Shown: piece by piece, positions 33,413-42,675 of the stretch
Position numbering within the stretch: position 1 is the first letter of the stretch
How the letters are laid out: each line of letters starts with the position of its first letter
Source of the DNA: Neobacillus mesonae
GTDB taxonomy: Bacteria; Bacillota; Bacilli; Bacillales; Cytobacillaceae
Reading direction: 5' to 3'
Length of the DNA: 64,000 nt
NCBI RefSeq assembly: GCF_001636315.1
Contig: NZ_KV440949.1
Span: 4,234,084-4,298,083 of the forward strand
The notes under the pieces: generated by a model
Told to the model about the DNA's origin: nothing
Databases searched by the model: none
The model's input: the letters and a program-made list of their open reading frames with translations, nothing else
Translations under genes and position numbers: made by a program

Positions 33413-33593
33413 AATGCTTTTCCACAGGTTGATTTGGAACAACAGCTGCTAAAACAATGATCAAAATAGATACTACGAGAGAGACAACTGCTGCGGCTGC
33501 ATAATCAAATGTTGCACCTGACATTGAACTAACAACATATGCAAGCATTTCTACTAAAAGAAATGACCAGAAAAAGGTCCAAAAATATCGCAC
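33411..33593 (-). CDS. yjzD: YjzD, DUF2929 family membrane protein
   Basis: 60 residues with two membrane helices (about 4-25 and 30-51), beginning MRYFWTFFWSFLLVEMLAYVV and ending VPNQPVEKH. This is the YjzD/DUF2929 pattern. It is convergent with clpB and divergent from yjaU. Function unknown. Confidence 0.88.
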   Translation of the reverse strand: MRYFWTFFWSFLLVEMLAYVVSSMSGATFDYAAAAVVSLVVSILIIVLAAVVPNQPVEKH

Positions 33594-33760
33594 TATTTTT
33601 TCACCTGCCTATTTTCATCAGCTTTAATAGTACCATAACCATTAAAAATAATAAACAACCTTTTTAGCTCAGGGAGAATCTGAATATAGGCGAATCCCCT
33701 TTCATCTTTTGTGAAGCGGCATACAATATATTGAGGAAATATGTAAAAGGAGATTTACCG

Positions 33761-34483
33761 ATGGATTGTCGAGCGTTTCAGATGGATACCCAATGGAATA
33801 TTATTTATTATCCAGCAAGACCCAATGGATTTGGGGTTTTAATCATTGGTGATGAAAGGCATTTTGTGGATGAAAGTAAATGCTTTTGGACACAAAATGA
33901 AGGCAAGCATGCCATTTTAAATGAGCTAAAAGAAAAAGGGTACACCATTTTTTCCTCAAATCTTTATGGGCGGCATTGGGGGAGTGAGAATGCCGTAGAA
34001 CTTGCACAGCGGGTTTATGAAAGAATAATCCGAAGTGAGATTCTTAATACAAAAATTCATATTTTGGCGGAAGGCATGGGAGCGCTTGTCGCCGTTAAGC
34101 TGATGGAGAAAATGAACGGCGCGATTCGTTCTGTCATCCTTCTAAATCCAATTCTTTCATTAAAGCATCATCTCGAACAGGAAAAAGAACATAAATTTTT
34201 TTATAAAAAATTAATTAAGGAATTAACATCTGCATACAAAATGGATCAAAAAGAATTGGAAAATAAAATTTTCGGCATTGAAGAAAATATTCAGTTCAAA
34301 CCGGATTTACCTGTTAAGATTATCCATGTCTTATCGAGCGGCAGAGCTTATAATCAATCAAAGCAATATAAAAAATTATTAGCCGGTTCAACATTAAACC
34401 CGACCTTTCTCGTCCCTGAAAAAAATCATTTAATAGGAAAAACTTGCATAAGTTTTTTTCAAAGTTGTGAATTGAATCTATAA
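33761..34483 (+). CDS. yjaU: YjaU-like alpha/beta hydrolase-fold protein
   Basis: 240 residues; ATG 33761 has AAAAGGAGA seven bases upstream. The chain has an alpha/beta-hydrolase pattern: GFGVLIIGDE, then ILAEGMGALVAVKLM where the nucleophile elbow (normally G-x-S-x-G) reads EGMGA, so no catalytic Ser is present. A C-terminal FLVPEKNHLIGK may hold the His. It is therefore likely a non-catalytic or divergent hydrolase-fold protein. Its place before yjaV and med matches B. subtilis yjaU, function unknown. Confidence 0.8.
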   Translation: MDCRAFQMDTQWNIIYYPARPNGFGVLIIGDERHFVDESKCFWTQNEGKHAILNELKEKGYTIFSSNLYGRHWGSENAVELAQRVYERIIRSEILNTKIHILAEGMGALVAVKLMEKMNGAIRSVILLNPILSLKHHLEQEKEHKFFYKKLIKELTSAYKMDQKELENKIFGIEENIQFKPDLPVKIIHVLSSGRAYNQSKQYKKLLAGSTLNPTFLVPEKNHLIGKTCISFFQSCELNL

Positions 34484-34561
34484 CATCAACCTCCTCAAAA
34501 GAAATAAATCCTTTATGTGCGGCATACGATACATTAAGGTTAGTTTGAGGAGGTTAAACCC

Positions 34562-35389
34562 ATGGACAAGGCCATTATTATAGGCGTTTATAACTTTGTC
34601 AGTTTTCAGCTTTGCCAAACATTGTTAAATAAAGGAATCGAAGTAAAAGGTATTCAAATTGATTCGCAAACCAATTTATTTCTTGAAGAAAAAAGGCTGG
34701 AAATCGGCAGGAATGCAAATTTTATTGAGGTATCGTTACCACATTTAAATAAAACGGATGGAAGGGAAAAGTCCGGGAAACAACCGCTTATTCTTTCCGT
34801 ATATGATCTATACATGCAACGCCATGAGAAGATTTTAGAAGATAAAACAGTATTAAATGAAATTGTTCATTACTTAGGACAAAATAAAAATAGCACTAAT
34901 TTGGTGATCATCGCCCCCATTCAATTTTTGATTGATAATAGATCGTTTATCTCACCCTTTTTAGCACGAACCCGTGATCTGGAAATGAACATACAGATGA
35001 TTTATCTGCCAACAATATTTGGACCATGGCAGCCGCCGATATTTATGTTCCAGCAGGCAATCGCCTCATCTTATTATAAAGCAAATATCACCCCATCGGA
35101 TCGTGAATGGACAGAAGATGCCCTCTTTGCTGCAGACGCCGCCGAGACAATGTATGAAATAATTGAGACAGGAAATCCCGGCAGTTATTTGCTTGAAAGC
35201 GGGAAGAAGGGCTATTGGGAACAGTGCGCGGCATATTTTGATAAAAATATTAAGGCAAGTGAACAGCGGATCTCGGTTCCAATGGACAGGGAAATTACTA
35301 GAGTAAAGGCTAAATTCTTGACACCAATCTCTGAGGCGGTCACTCTTCAAAAAGAGCATATGAAATTACTTAACAATACCAATTTCTAA
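34562..35389 (+). CDS. yjaV: YjaV-like nucleotide-sugar-epimerase-fold protein
   Basis: 275 residues with TTTGAGGAGG before the ATG. The start MDKAIIIGVYNFVSFQLCQTLL has a degenerate Rossmann loop (GVYNFVS instead of G-x2-G-x2-G), and MIYLPTIFGPWQPP resembles the substrate-side loop of extended SDR epimerases. The catalytic Tyr-x3-Lys is not clear. So the fold is probably that of an epimerase without activity. The B. subtilis neighbour yjaV is of unknown function and shares this place before med. Confidence 0.78.
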   Translation: MDKAIIIGVYNFVSFQLCQTLLNKGIEVKGIQIDSQTNLFLEEKRLEIGRNANFIEVSLPHLNKTDGREKSGKQPLILSVYDLYMQRHEKILEDKTVLNEIVHYLGQNKNSTNLVIIAPIQFLIDNRSFISPFLARTRDLEMNIQMIYLPTIFGPWQPPIFMFQQAIASSYYKANITPSDREWTEDALFAADAAETMYEIIETGNPGSYLLESGKKGYWEQCAAYFDKNIKASEQRISVPMDREITRVKAKFLTPISEAVTLQKEHMKLLNNTNF

Positions 35390-35575
35390 CTTTTTGTCCA
35401 TTATTTTTAATGTTATATGGATAAAAGCGGAATCTGAGGAAAATAATCTTTGCATTTTTGTCATCAACGGTTAGAATAAGTATTAAAAAAGGATATTTCT
35501 AAGAACCTCCTATATACTTACGTATAACATGAAACGAGTTATAGAAAAGGCAACCGTACGAAGGAGATGCATTAG

Positions 35576-36523
35576 ATGCTAAACCGTTTCGGTATAATTT
35601 TTATATGCCTTTTACTGCTTGGCGGTTGCAGCGGACCGAATCCCAAAGGAAAATTGCAAAAGGTTGGCCTTTTAGTTCCTGAAACCATTAATGACCAAGT
35701 TTGGGGAACAAAAGGCTTTAAAGGAATGTTAAGAATACAATCAAAATTTGATGTAGATGTTTTCTATAAAGAAGGGATGAATTCACAGTCTGCAGTTGAA
35801 AGGGCAGTAAAAGAATTTTCACAAAAAGGGGTAAATTTGATATTCGGCCATGGCTCGGAATACGGTGAATATTTCAATAATATTTCTAAAGACTATCCGG
35901 AAATTCATTTTGTTTCCTTTAATTCTGATGCTAAAAATTCAAACACCACCAGCTTAAGTTTTAAGGCATACGCAATGGGGTTTTTTGGGGGGATGGTCGC
36001 GGCGCATATGTCAAAGCTAAAAAAGGTTGGCGTACTGGCAGCATATGAATGGCAGCCGGAAATTGAAGGATTTTACCAAGGGGCAATGGCGGAGGACAAA
36101 AACATCCAGGTGAGTATCGACTATGTGGGTAACTGGGATGACGAGCAGAAAGCCGTTCAATTAGCAGATAAGATGATAGAGAAAGGTGTTGATGTCATAT
36201 ACCCTGCCGGAGATGGTTATAATGTTCCTGTTATTGAAAGAGTAAAAGAGCGGGGGCTGTATGTGATTGGCTACGTTTCCGAACAATCTGATCTAGGAGA
36301 ATCTACTGTTTTAACAAGTACCATCCAACAGGTTGACAAATTATATGAGAAAGTAGCAGAACAATATAATGAGGGCGAGCTTAAGTCAGGGAATTTATTT
36401 TTCGATTTTCAAGATGATGTTATTTGTTTAGGGGAATTCAGCCCTTTGGTTAGTAAGGATTTTATTCAAAAAATGAATCGTTATATTGAAACATATAAAG
36501 TTACAGGGAAATTACCGAAGTAA
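35576..36523 (+). CDS. med: Med, BMP-family lipoprotein, competence regulator
   Basis: 315 residues with a lipoprotein signal, LLLLGGC (Cys18), then a PBP1/BMP-type fold: KVGLLVPETINDQVWGTKGF, NLIFGHGSEYGEYF, YAMGFFGGMVAAHMS and GVDVIYPAGDGYNVPVIE. The BMP family binds nucleosides. In B. subtilis Med raises comK transcription; how a surface lipoprotein does this is not settled. The GAAGGAG site precedes ATG 35576. comZ follows after 15 bp. Confidence 0.92.
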   Translation: MLNRFGIIFICLLLLGGCSGPNPKGKLQKVGLLVPETINDQVWGTKGFKGMLRIQSKFDVDVFYKEGMNSQSAVERAVKEFSQKGVNLIFGHGSEYGEYFNNISKDYPEIHFVSFNSDAKNSNTTSLSFKAYAMGFFGGMVAAHMSKLKKVGVLAAYEWQPEIEGFYQGAMAEDKNIQVSIDYVGNWDDEQKAVQLADKMIEKGVDVIYPAGDGYNVPVIERVKERGLYVIGYVSEQSDLGESTVLTSTIQQVDKLYEKVAEQYNEGELKSGNLFFDFQDDVICLGEFSPLVSKDFIQKMNRYIETYKVTGKLPK

Positions 36524-36538
36524 AAGGAGATACATAAA

Positions 36539-36727
36539 ATGTTCGAAGACAAATCATTACAATTTATGCAGATTGCGATGAAATATTTACCTGAAGCAAA
36601 GGAGCAGCTGGACAAGTCTGGCGTTGAATTATCAATGGATCTTATTGAACCTTTTATGAATTTATTTATGAAAGTCATGCAAGAGGCATATGAACTCGGC
36701 CGGGAGGATGCTATTGCCAATAAGTAA
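36539..36727 (+). CDS. comZ: ComZ, competence repressor
   Basis: 62 residues, MFEDKSLQFMQIAMKYLPEAK, ending YELGREDAIANK; helical with a leucine-rich centre. This matches ComZ, which lowers comG expression in B. subtilis. It forms an operon with med, the same pair as in B. subtilis, and is followed by a terminator. Confidence 0.93.
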   Translation: MFEDKSLQFMQIAMKYLPEAKEQLDKSGVELSMDLIEPFMNLFMKVMQEAYELGREDAIANK

Positions 36728-36732
36728 TAAAT

Positions 36733-36758
36733 TTAGCTGCCATGTAGTATGGCAGCTT
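36733..36758. terminator. Bidirectional terminator after comZ
   Basis: AGCTGCCAT / ATGGCAGCT stem with T-rich flanks, between convergent genes. Confidence 0.75.
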
Positions 36759-37125
36759 ATTTCTTTTTAATATATTGTTCTATATAGGGATAGACCTTTT
36801 GAAATAACGGTTTTAATCCGTGGACAGATTCAATTAAAGTATCAATATGGGTAAACATTGCCTCTATATCGATTGTAGGCTGATTAGGATATAGAGAGTG
36901 GATTGGATTATTCTCCGGCATCTGCCTAGAAATCTTTCTTGCTCTATCTGAGCCGAACATTAAGGCTGTGAATGGATCTACATTGTCCTGCTGCCCCCTC
37001 TGCTCCTTATGATTACTTGGGGGCCATTGTTCAGATGATTCAAAAGGTTCATCCGTGGATTTCTCAAACTCAGAATGCCCAGACGGGATTACCTCTTCAA
37101 GGCCCGCTAAATCCTGTTCGTCCAT
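36757..37125 (-). CDS. Hypothetical protein, 122 aa
   Basis: ATG 37125 with GAAAGGAG eight bases upstream; a start ten codons earlier has no ribosome site. The N-terminal 60 residues are disordered (rich in Glu, Ser, Pro, Gln), and the C-terminal half, TIDIEAMFTHIDTLIESVHGLKPLF, ending YIEQYIKKK, is helical. It resembles small Bacillus spore-associated proteins in which an acidic tail precedes a helical hairpin (YppG/YlbD-like architecture), but I cannot name the family. It lies between comZ and fabH, where B. subtilis has yjzB; there is no clear similarity. Confidence 0.72.
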   Translation of the reverse strand: MDEQDLAGLEEVIPSGHSEFEKSTDEPFESSEQWPPSNHKEQRGQQDNVDPFTALMFGSDRARKISRQMPENNPIHSLYPNQPTIDIEAMFTHIDTLIESVHGLKPLFQKVYPYIEQYIKKK

Positions 37126-37249
37126 TGCTTTCGCTCCTTTCAAATGGTCCATTATTATTTACAATATGAATAATTAATGAAATTCGAGAGTACATTAGCG
37201 GAGAAGATCAAGCAGAAAAAGTTGCGAAAAAGAGGTTTTTTTTGATAAA

Positions 37250-37268
37250 ATTAGTACCAAGTCATAAT
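37250..37268 (+). promoter_or_regulatory. FapR operator of fabH-fabF
   Basis: ATTAGTACCAAGTCATAAT matches the FapR box ATTAGTACCTAGTCTTAAT at 17 of 19 positions. It lies 51 bp upstream of the fabH start, downstream of a TTGATA-like -35. FapR represses the fatty-acid genes until malonyl-CoA accumulates. Confidence 0.83.
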
Positions 37269-37319
37269 AATTGATATAAAATTGTATATATATGGTTTTA
37301 CTTCAAAGGAGATGGAAAT

Positions 37320-38252
37320 ATGAGGGCTGGTATCATTGGCATGGGCAGGTACTTACCTGAAAAAGTAGTCACAAACCATGATTTAGAGAAAATGATGGAT
37401 ACATCAGACGAATGGATCCGTACAAGAACAGGAATAGAGGAGCGTAGAATTGCCGCAGATGACGTAGATACTTCAGATATGGCATTTTCCGCCGCCCAAA
37501 AAGCAATTGAAAATGCAGGAATCACTCCTGAGGAAATTGATCTAATCTTAGTAGCAACAGTAACACCTGACTCGCCATTTCCATCTGTGGCATGCAGAAT
37601 TCAAGAGAGATTAGGAGCAAAGAAAGCTGCAGCAATGGATGTAAGTGCGGCGTGTGCCGGATTTATGTATGGGATTATAACAGCTAAACAATTTATTGAA
37701 TCTGGTGTCTACAAACATGTCTTAGTTGTGGGAGTCGAAAAGCTTTCCAAAATCACCGATTGGACAGACCGTAATACCGCTGTACTATTTGGTGATGCTG
37801 CAGGCGCGGCGATTATTGCACCAGTATCTGGAGACCGAGGAATTCTTTCATTTGAATTGGGTGCTGATGGAACAGGCGGTAAGCATCTTTATCAAGATGA
37901 ATACATCATCATGAACGGCCGTGAAGTCTTTAAGTTTGCCGTGAGACAAATGGGTGAAAGCTGTATTAATGTATTGGAAAAAGCAGGGCTAAAAAAAGAA
38001 GATGTAGATTTCCTTATTCCACATCAAGCGAATATTCGTATTATGGAGGCCTCTCGTCAACGACTAGAGCTTCCTGAAGAAAAAATGTCTAAAACCGTTA
38101 ATAAATATGGAAATACGTCTGCAGCCTCGATTCCAATTTCACTAGTTGAAGAATTAGAAGCAGGAAAAATTAAAGACGATGACTTAATTGTAATGGTTGG
38201 ATTTGGAGGCGGCTTAACTTGGGGCGCCATTGCAATCCGCTGGGGAAAATAA
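37320..38252 (+). CDS. fabH: FabH, beta-ketoacyl-ACP synthase III
   Basis: 310 residues. The catalytic Cys is in AACAGF, the His in PHQANIRI and the Asn in GNTSAASIP; the CoA-binding start is [13 protein letters not shown] and the C-terminus is [15 protein letters not shown]. It condenses acetyl-CoA or branched acyl-CoA with malonyl-ACP to start fatty-acid synthesis. AAAGGAGATG precedes the ATG. fabF follows after 58 bp with its own AAAGGAGA site. B. subtilis has a fabHA here. Confidence 0.96.
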   Translation: MRAGIIGMGRYLPEKVVTNHDLEKMMDTSDEWIRTRTGIEERRIAADDVDTSDMAFSAAQKAIENAGITPEEIDLILVATVTPDSPFPSVACRIQERLGAKKAAAMDVSAACAGFMYGIITAKQFIESGVYKHVLVVGVEKLSKITDWTDRNTAVLFGDAAGAAIIAPVSGDRGILSFELGADGTGGKHLYQDEYIIMNGREVFKFAVRQMGESCINVLEKAGLKKEDVDFLIPHQANIRIMEASRQRLELPEEKMSKTVNKYGNTSAASIPISLVEELEAGKIKDDDLIVMVGFGGGLTWGAIAIRWGK

Positions 38253-38310
38253 TAACGGCAAAAAAAGATAAAATAGTTTATAAGAAAAGCTTTATAAAGG
38301 AGATGCGCAA

Positions 38311-39549
38311 ATGGAAAAACGTAGAGTTGTCGTGACAGGCGTTGGAGCGGTAACACCACTTGGAAACGATGTTGAAACAACTTGGAAAGGGATTTTGGAA
38401 GGAAAATCCGGGGTTGGCCCTCTGACAAGAGTCAACGCGGATGATTACCCTGCCAAGGTTGCCGCAGAAGTGAAAGACTTCGATCCAGAAGTGTTTATGG
38501 AAAGAAAAGAAGCGAGAAAAATGGATCGCTTTACGCAATTTGCAGTTGCCGGTGCTATAATGGCGGTTAAGGATGCAAACTTAACGATAAATGAAGAGAA
38601 CTCCCACCGTGTTGGAGTTTGGATTGGTTCCGGTATTGGCGGAATGGAAACCTTTGAACAGCAATTTGAAATTTTTCAAAAAAGAGGCTACAAACGGGTA
38701 AGCCCATTCTTTGTCCCAATGTTAATTCCCGATATGGCAACTGGTCAGGTTTCCATTACTCTAGGGGCAAGAGGCTTTAATTCCTGTACCGTAACGGCCT
38801 GTGCGACAGGAACGAATTCTATCGGAGACGCCTTCAAAGTGATTCAGCGCGGTGATGCCGATGTAATGGTAACCGGCGGTGCGGAGGCACCGATTACAAG
38901 AATGTCCGTTGCCGGCTTCTGTGCCAATACAGCTCTATCCACTAATCCTGATCCAAAAACAGCGAGCAGGCCGTTTGATAAGAACCGGGATGGTTTTGTC
39001 ATCGGTGAAGGCGCCGGAATTGTTATTCTGGAAGAATTAGAGCACGCATTGGCGCGTGGTGCTAAAATATATGCTGAAATTGTCGGATATGGAGCTACAG
39101 GGGATGCTTATCATATCACTGCACCAGCACCAGGCGGTGAAGGCGGTGCAAGGGCAATGAAAACGGCGATTGATGATGCCGGACTTAAGCCTGAAGATAT
39201 TGATTATATCAATGCTCACGGAACAAGCACAGAATACAATGATAAATTTGAAACGCTTGCTGTTAAAGAAGTTTTTGGAGAACATGCTTATAAAACAGCA
39301 ATGAGCTCCACCAAATCAATGACAGGCCATTTACTTGGCGCTGCTGGCGGTGTGGAAGCTATTTTTACTGTGTTGGCAATGAAGAACAGCATTCTTCCAC
39401 CGACAATGAATTACGAAACACCAGATCCAGAATGTGATTTGGATTATGTAACAAATACTGCCCGTCCAAAAGAAATAAAAGCGGCAATGAGTAATTCATT
39501 AGGTTTTGGCGGTCATAATGCAACAATAGTTTTTAAAAAATATGAATAA
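38311..39549 (+). CDS. fabF: FabF, beta-ketoacyl-ACP synthase II
   Basis: 412 residues, beginning [18 protein letters not shown]. The active-site Cys is in TVTACATGT, the His residues are in NAHGTST and [13 protein letters not shown], with the C-terminal [14 protein letters not shown]. It elongates acyl-ACP with malonyl-ACP. It is the second gene of the FapR-controlled pair and ends at a terminator. Confidence 0.97.
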   Translation: MEKRRVVVTGVGAVTPLGNDVETTWKGILEGKSGVGPLTRVNADDYPAKVAAEVKDFDPEVFMERKEARKMDRFTQFAVAGAIMAVKDANLTINEENSHRVGVWIGSGIGGMETFEQQFEIFQKRGYKRVSPFFVPMLIPDMATGQVSITLGARGFNSCTVTACATGTNSIGDAFKVIQRGDADVMVTGGAEAPITRMSVAGFCANTALSTNPDPKTASRPFDKNRDGFVIGEGAGIVILEELEHALARGAKIYAEIVGYGATGDAYHITAPAPGGEGGARAMKTAIDDAGLKPEDIDYINAHGTSTEYNDKFETLAVKEVFGEHAYKTAMSSTKSMTGHLLGAAGGVEAIFTVLAMKNSILPPTMNYETPDPECDLDYVTNTARPKEIKAAMSNSLGFGGHNATIVFKKYE

Positions 39550-39550
39550 A

Positions 39551-39586
39551 CAATGCCCGGCCTGTATTAATAGGCTGGGCATTTGC
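39551..39586 (+). terminator. Terminator after fabF
   Basis: AATGCCCGGCCT / AGGCTGGGCATT stem with one G-T pair, followed by T-rich sequence. Confidence 0.75.
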
Positions 39587-39668
39587 ATTTTTCGGAAGCA
39601 CTGAACATCCCTTTAATTCATTCATAAAATATTAGAAGTTCAAATTTAAAATGAATGGGGAGCTCAAA

Positions 39669-40460
39669 ATGGGGATTATTCGTACAGATGAATGGCTTCA
39701 AAAGCATTTTGACCGACCAGCAAAAATCTGCGAACGGCTTATTCCGTATTTCAATGGGCAAACAGCAAGTGAAATATACAGTCAACTGCAAAAGTTTGGA
39801 ATGTACCGGCCGTCTTGGAGAACAGGAAAAAATTTCGAGTCAATGCATGATGATAAGGCGTGGAATCAAGTGGAAAAATTGTTTTTGAAATATAAAAATA
39901 AATGGTCAGGACCTGACATACCAGTATTTCTCTTCCCATTGGAGCAGCGAGGGGGATTGTTTTTCAGACACGAAGAAAGGAATAAAGCAGGGGTTTCCTT
40001 TCCGGATAAAATGTTTCTATTTTTGTCCCATTATGATGATCCAAAGGAATTAGAGGCACTCATTGTCCATGAATATCATCATGTATGCAGATTGCGCTCA
40101 TTGAATAGAAAAATGGAAGATTATTCATTACTCGATTCCATCATTATTGAAGGACTTGCTGAGTATGCCGTTTTAAAACATTGCGGTGAAGAGTATATAG
40201 CCAATTGGTGTAATATTTATACAGAACGAGAAATGACGATACTTTGGAATCGCTTTCTTAGAAATCAGCTGGATAAGAAAAAAAATGAACGAATACATGA
40301 CGAGTTATTATATGGCGGAGGAAGAATACCATCATTACTCGGATATGCTGCTGGATTTAAAATAGTGAAGGATTTTTATCAAAAGGACAATTATTCTACA
40401 AAACTATCTTTTAGTATCCCTGCCTCAAAATTTATAAATGAAAGGAATATTATTCAATAA
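39669..40460 (+). CDS. yjaZ: YjaZ, DUF2268 predicted zinc protease
   Basis: 263 residues; ATG 39669 with GGGGAGC five to six bases upstream, preferred to ATG 39651. The zinc motif is VHEYHHVCR (His-Glu-x2-His), and a downstream Glu in IIEGLAEYAV fits the third ligand of a gluzincin-like site. No signal peptide, so it would act in the cytoplasm. The place after fabF matches B. subtilis yjaZ. Substrate unknown. Confidence 0.88.
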   Translation: MGIIRTDEWLQKHFDRPAKICERLIPYFNGQTASEIYSQLQKFGMYRPSWRTGKNFESMHDDKAWNQVEKLFLKYKNKWSGPDIPVFLFPLEQRGGLFFRHEERNKAGVSFPDKMFLFLSHYDDPKELEALIVHEYHHVCRLRSLNRKMEDYSLLDSIIIEGLAEYAVLKHCGEEYIANWCNIYTEREMTILWNRFLRNQLDKKKNERIHDELLYGGGRIPSLLGYAAGFKIVKDFYQKDNYSTKLSFSIPASKFINERNIIQ

Positions 40461-40491
40461 AAAAGCCTAGAAAATAAAGGCTTTTTTTATT
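40458..40491 (+). terminator. Terminator after yjaZ
   Basis: AAAAAAGCCT / AGGCTTTTTTT stem with a nine-base loop and a T-run. Confidence 0.75.
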
Positions 40492-40612
40492 TGTAATTGC
40501 TTGTTTATTGGAAATCTTGTAAAAAAGTCTTGCAATTGTAATAATTCTGTAATAGAATTCTATTTAAATATAGCAAAATTTAATAATAATTCCAAATGTA
40601 AGAAGGTGTACT

Positions 40613-41635
40613 ATGAGCACAAAAAAGTCATTACTCAAAGAAGCACCGCTCCTCGAAGTAAAGAATTTAGAGACTGCCTTTGATATTGATGGTACATATT
40701 ATAATGCTGTGGATAATGTTTCCTTTAATGTTAAACCTCGGCAAATTGTCGGAATTGTAGGGGAATCTGGCTGTGGTAAATCGGTCATGAGCCTTTCGAT
40801 CATGCAGCTTTTACCAAAAGGAATTGGCAAGGTGAAATCAGGCGAAATTATTTTCGACGGAATCAATCTTGAAAAGCTGTCTGAAGGGCAAATCAATAAG
40901 ATTCGCGGTAAAGATGTCTCCATGATTTTCCAGGAACCGATGACCTCTTTAAATCCAGTTTTTACAATAGGGTATCAGCTGCAGGAAGTGCTGTTTAACC
41001 ATATGAAAATTTCAAAACAAGAGGCCCGTCAAAAGGCGGTCGCATTATTAAAAAGTGTGGGGATTTCCCGGCCGGAAAAAATCGTAGATGAATACCCGCA
41101 TCAATTATCGGGCGGAATGAGACAGCGTGTTATGATTGCGATTGCGATTGCCTGTCAGCCTAAATTATTAATTGCTGATGAGCCTACGACAGCGCTTGAT
41201 GTTACTGTACAAGCCCAAATTCTTGATTTGTTAAAGGAAATTCAAGAAGTTAACGATATGTCCATCATTCTGATCACCCATGATTTAGGTGTAGTAGCTG
41301 AAATGTGTGACGAAGTGATTGTTATGTATGCTGGAAGGATTGTTGAACGTACAGATGTTGATACACTGTTCTATAATCCAAAGCATCCATATACATCTCT
41401 ACTTTTGGGAGCGATTCCAAAAATGGAGGAAGAGGAAGAACGGCTTAGTTCCATTCAAGGAATTGTCCCATCTCTTACAAATATGCCAAAAGTAGGATGC
41501 CGGTTTGCCAACCGCTGTCCAAAAGCGATGCCTGAATGCTTTACAACCACCCCTAAGCTTAATGATGTTGATCAAGGACATGAAGTAGCTTGTTTACTCT
41601 ATAAAACTAGTAAACCAAGAGAAGGGGTGAAGTAA
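40613..41635 (+). CDS. appD: AppD, oligopeptide ABC transporter ATPase
   Basis: 340 residues. Walker A GESGCGKS, Q-loop MIFQEPMTSLNP, signature LSGGMRQRVMIA, Walker B LLIADEPTTALD, and the C-terminal Opp-type cysteine region CRFANRCPKAMPECF. It is one of the two ATPases of the App transporter. Order appD-appF-appA-appB-appC is that of B. subtilis. The stop overlaps the appF start by one base (TAATG). Confidence 0.94.
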   Translation: MSTKKSLLKEAPLLEVKNLETAFDIDGTYYNAVDNVSFNVKPRQIVGIVGESGCGKSVMSLSIMQLLPKGIGKVKSGEIIFDGINLEKLSEGQINKIRGKDVSMIFQEPMTSLNPVFTIGYQLQEVLFNHMKISKQEARQKAVALLKSVGISRPEKIVDEYPHQLSGGMRQRVMIAIAIACQPKLLIADEPTTALDVTVQAQILDLLKEIQEVNDMSIILITHDLGVVAEMCDEVIVMYAGRIVERTDVDTLFYNPKHPYTSLLLGAIPKMEEEEERLSSIQGIVPSLTNMPKVGCRFANRCPKAMPECFTTTPKLNDVDQGHEVACLLYKTSKPREGVK

Positions 41636-42645
41636 TGAGTACAACTACCCTAAATAAAAAAAACGGAAACCATTCCTCTCAATTAGAAAACCTGTTGGAG
41701 ATCAAGAACTTAAAAACCTATTATCCTGTAAAAGGCGGCTTCTTTAAACATACGGTTGGGCATGTAAAGGCAGTTGATAATATTTCATTTGAAATCAAAA
41801 AAGGGGAAACCCTGGGGCTGGTTGGGGAGTCGGGCTGCGGCAAATCAACTGCAGGGCGAACAATTTTAAGACTCATAAAGCCAACAGAAGGCCAGATACT
41901 TTTTGATGGTAAAGATATTACTAATATTTCCGGAAAACATTTGCGGGAAATTCGAAAAGACATGCAAATGGTGTTCCAGGATCCATATGCATCACTAAAC
42001 CCGATGCAAATGGTGGGGGATATCATCGCAGAACCGATTTACAATTTTATGAAGAAAAGTAAAGAGGAACTAAAGAGGGAAGTTATGGACCTCTTGGAAA
42101 AGGTAGGCCTGCCTCCTGATGCTTACTATAAATATGGTCATGAATTTTCCGGTGGTCAGCGTCAAAGAATTGGCATCGCACGTGCACTGGCACTTAGGCC
42201 AAAATTAATTATTGCAGATGAACCAGTGTCTGCATTGGATGTTTCCGTTCAATCGCAGGTATTGAATCTACTAAAGGATTTACAGAAGGAATTTGATTTG
42301 ACATTCCTCTTTATCGCTCATGACTTAAGTGTTGTCAAACATATGAGTGATCGGATTGGAGTTATGTATTTAGGAAATATGGTGGAGATTGCGGATAAGG
42401 ATAGTCTTTACGCAGAACCTTTGCATCCATATACCAAAGCGCTGATTTCGGCAATTCCTTCTCCGGATCCAAGGCAGAAAAAGGAACGGATCATTCTGAC
42501 CGGCGATGTCCCAAGCCCAATTAACCCGCCATCAGGATGTCCGTTCCACCCGCGATGCCCTATGGCAATGGAAGAATGCTCGAAAACAAAACCGGTATTA
42601 AAGGAGGTGAAGCCGTCTCATAGAGTAGCTTGCCACCTTTATTAA
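41635..42645 (+). CDS. appF: AppF, oligopeptide ABC transporter ATPase
   Basis: 336 residues. Walker A GESGCGKST, MVFQDPYASLNP, signature FSGGQRQRIGIA, Walker B LIIADEPVSALD, His-loop LFIAHDLSVVKHM, and the C-terminal Cys cluster CPFHPRCPMAMEEC. It pairs with AppD. The start codon overlaps the appD stop; appA follows after 30 bp with a GGGGGGAA-type site. Confidence 0.95.
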   Translation: MSTTTLNKKNGNHSSQLENLLEIKNLKTYYPVKGGFFKHTVGHVKAVDNISFEIKKGETLGLVGESGCGKSTAGRTILRLIKPTEGQILFDGKDITNISGKHLREIRKDMQMVFQDPYASLNPMQMVGDIIAEPIYNFMKKSKEELKREVMDLLEKVGLPPDAYYKYGHEFSGGQRQRIGIARALALRPKLIIADEPVSALDVSVQSQVLNLLKDLQKEFDLTFLFIAHDLSVVKHMSDRIGVMYLGNMVEIADKDSLYAEPLHPYTKALISAIPSPDPRQKKERIILTGDVPSPINPPSGCPFHPRCPMAMEECSKTKPVLKEVKPSHRVACHLY

Positions 42646-42675
42646 AAAATCTAAAAAACTTTAGGGGGGAACCTA

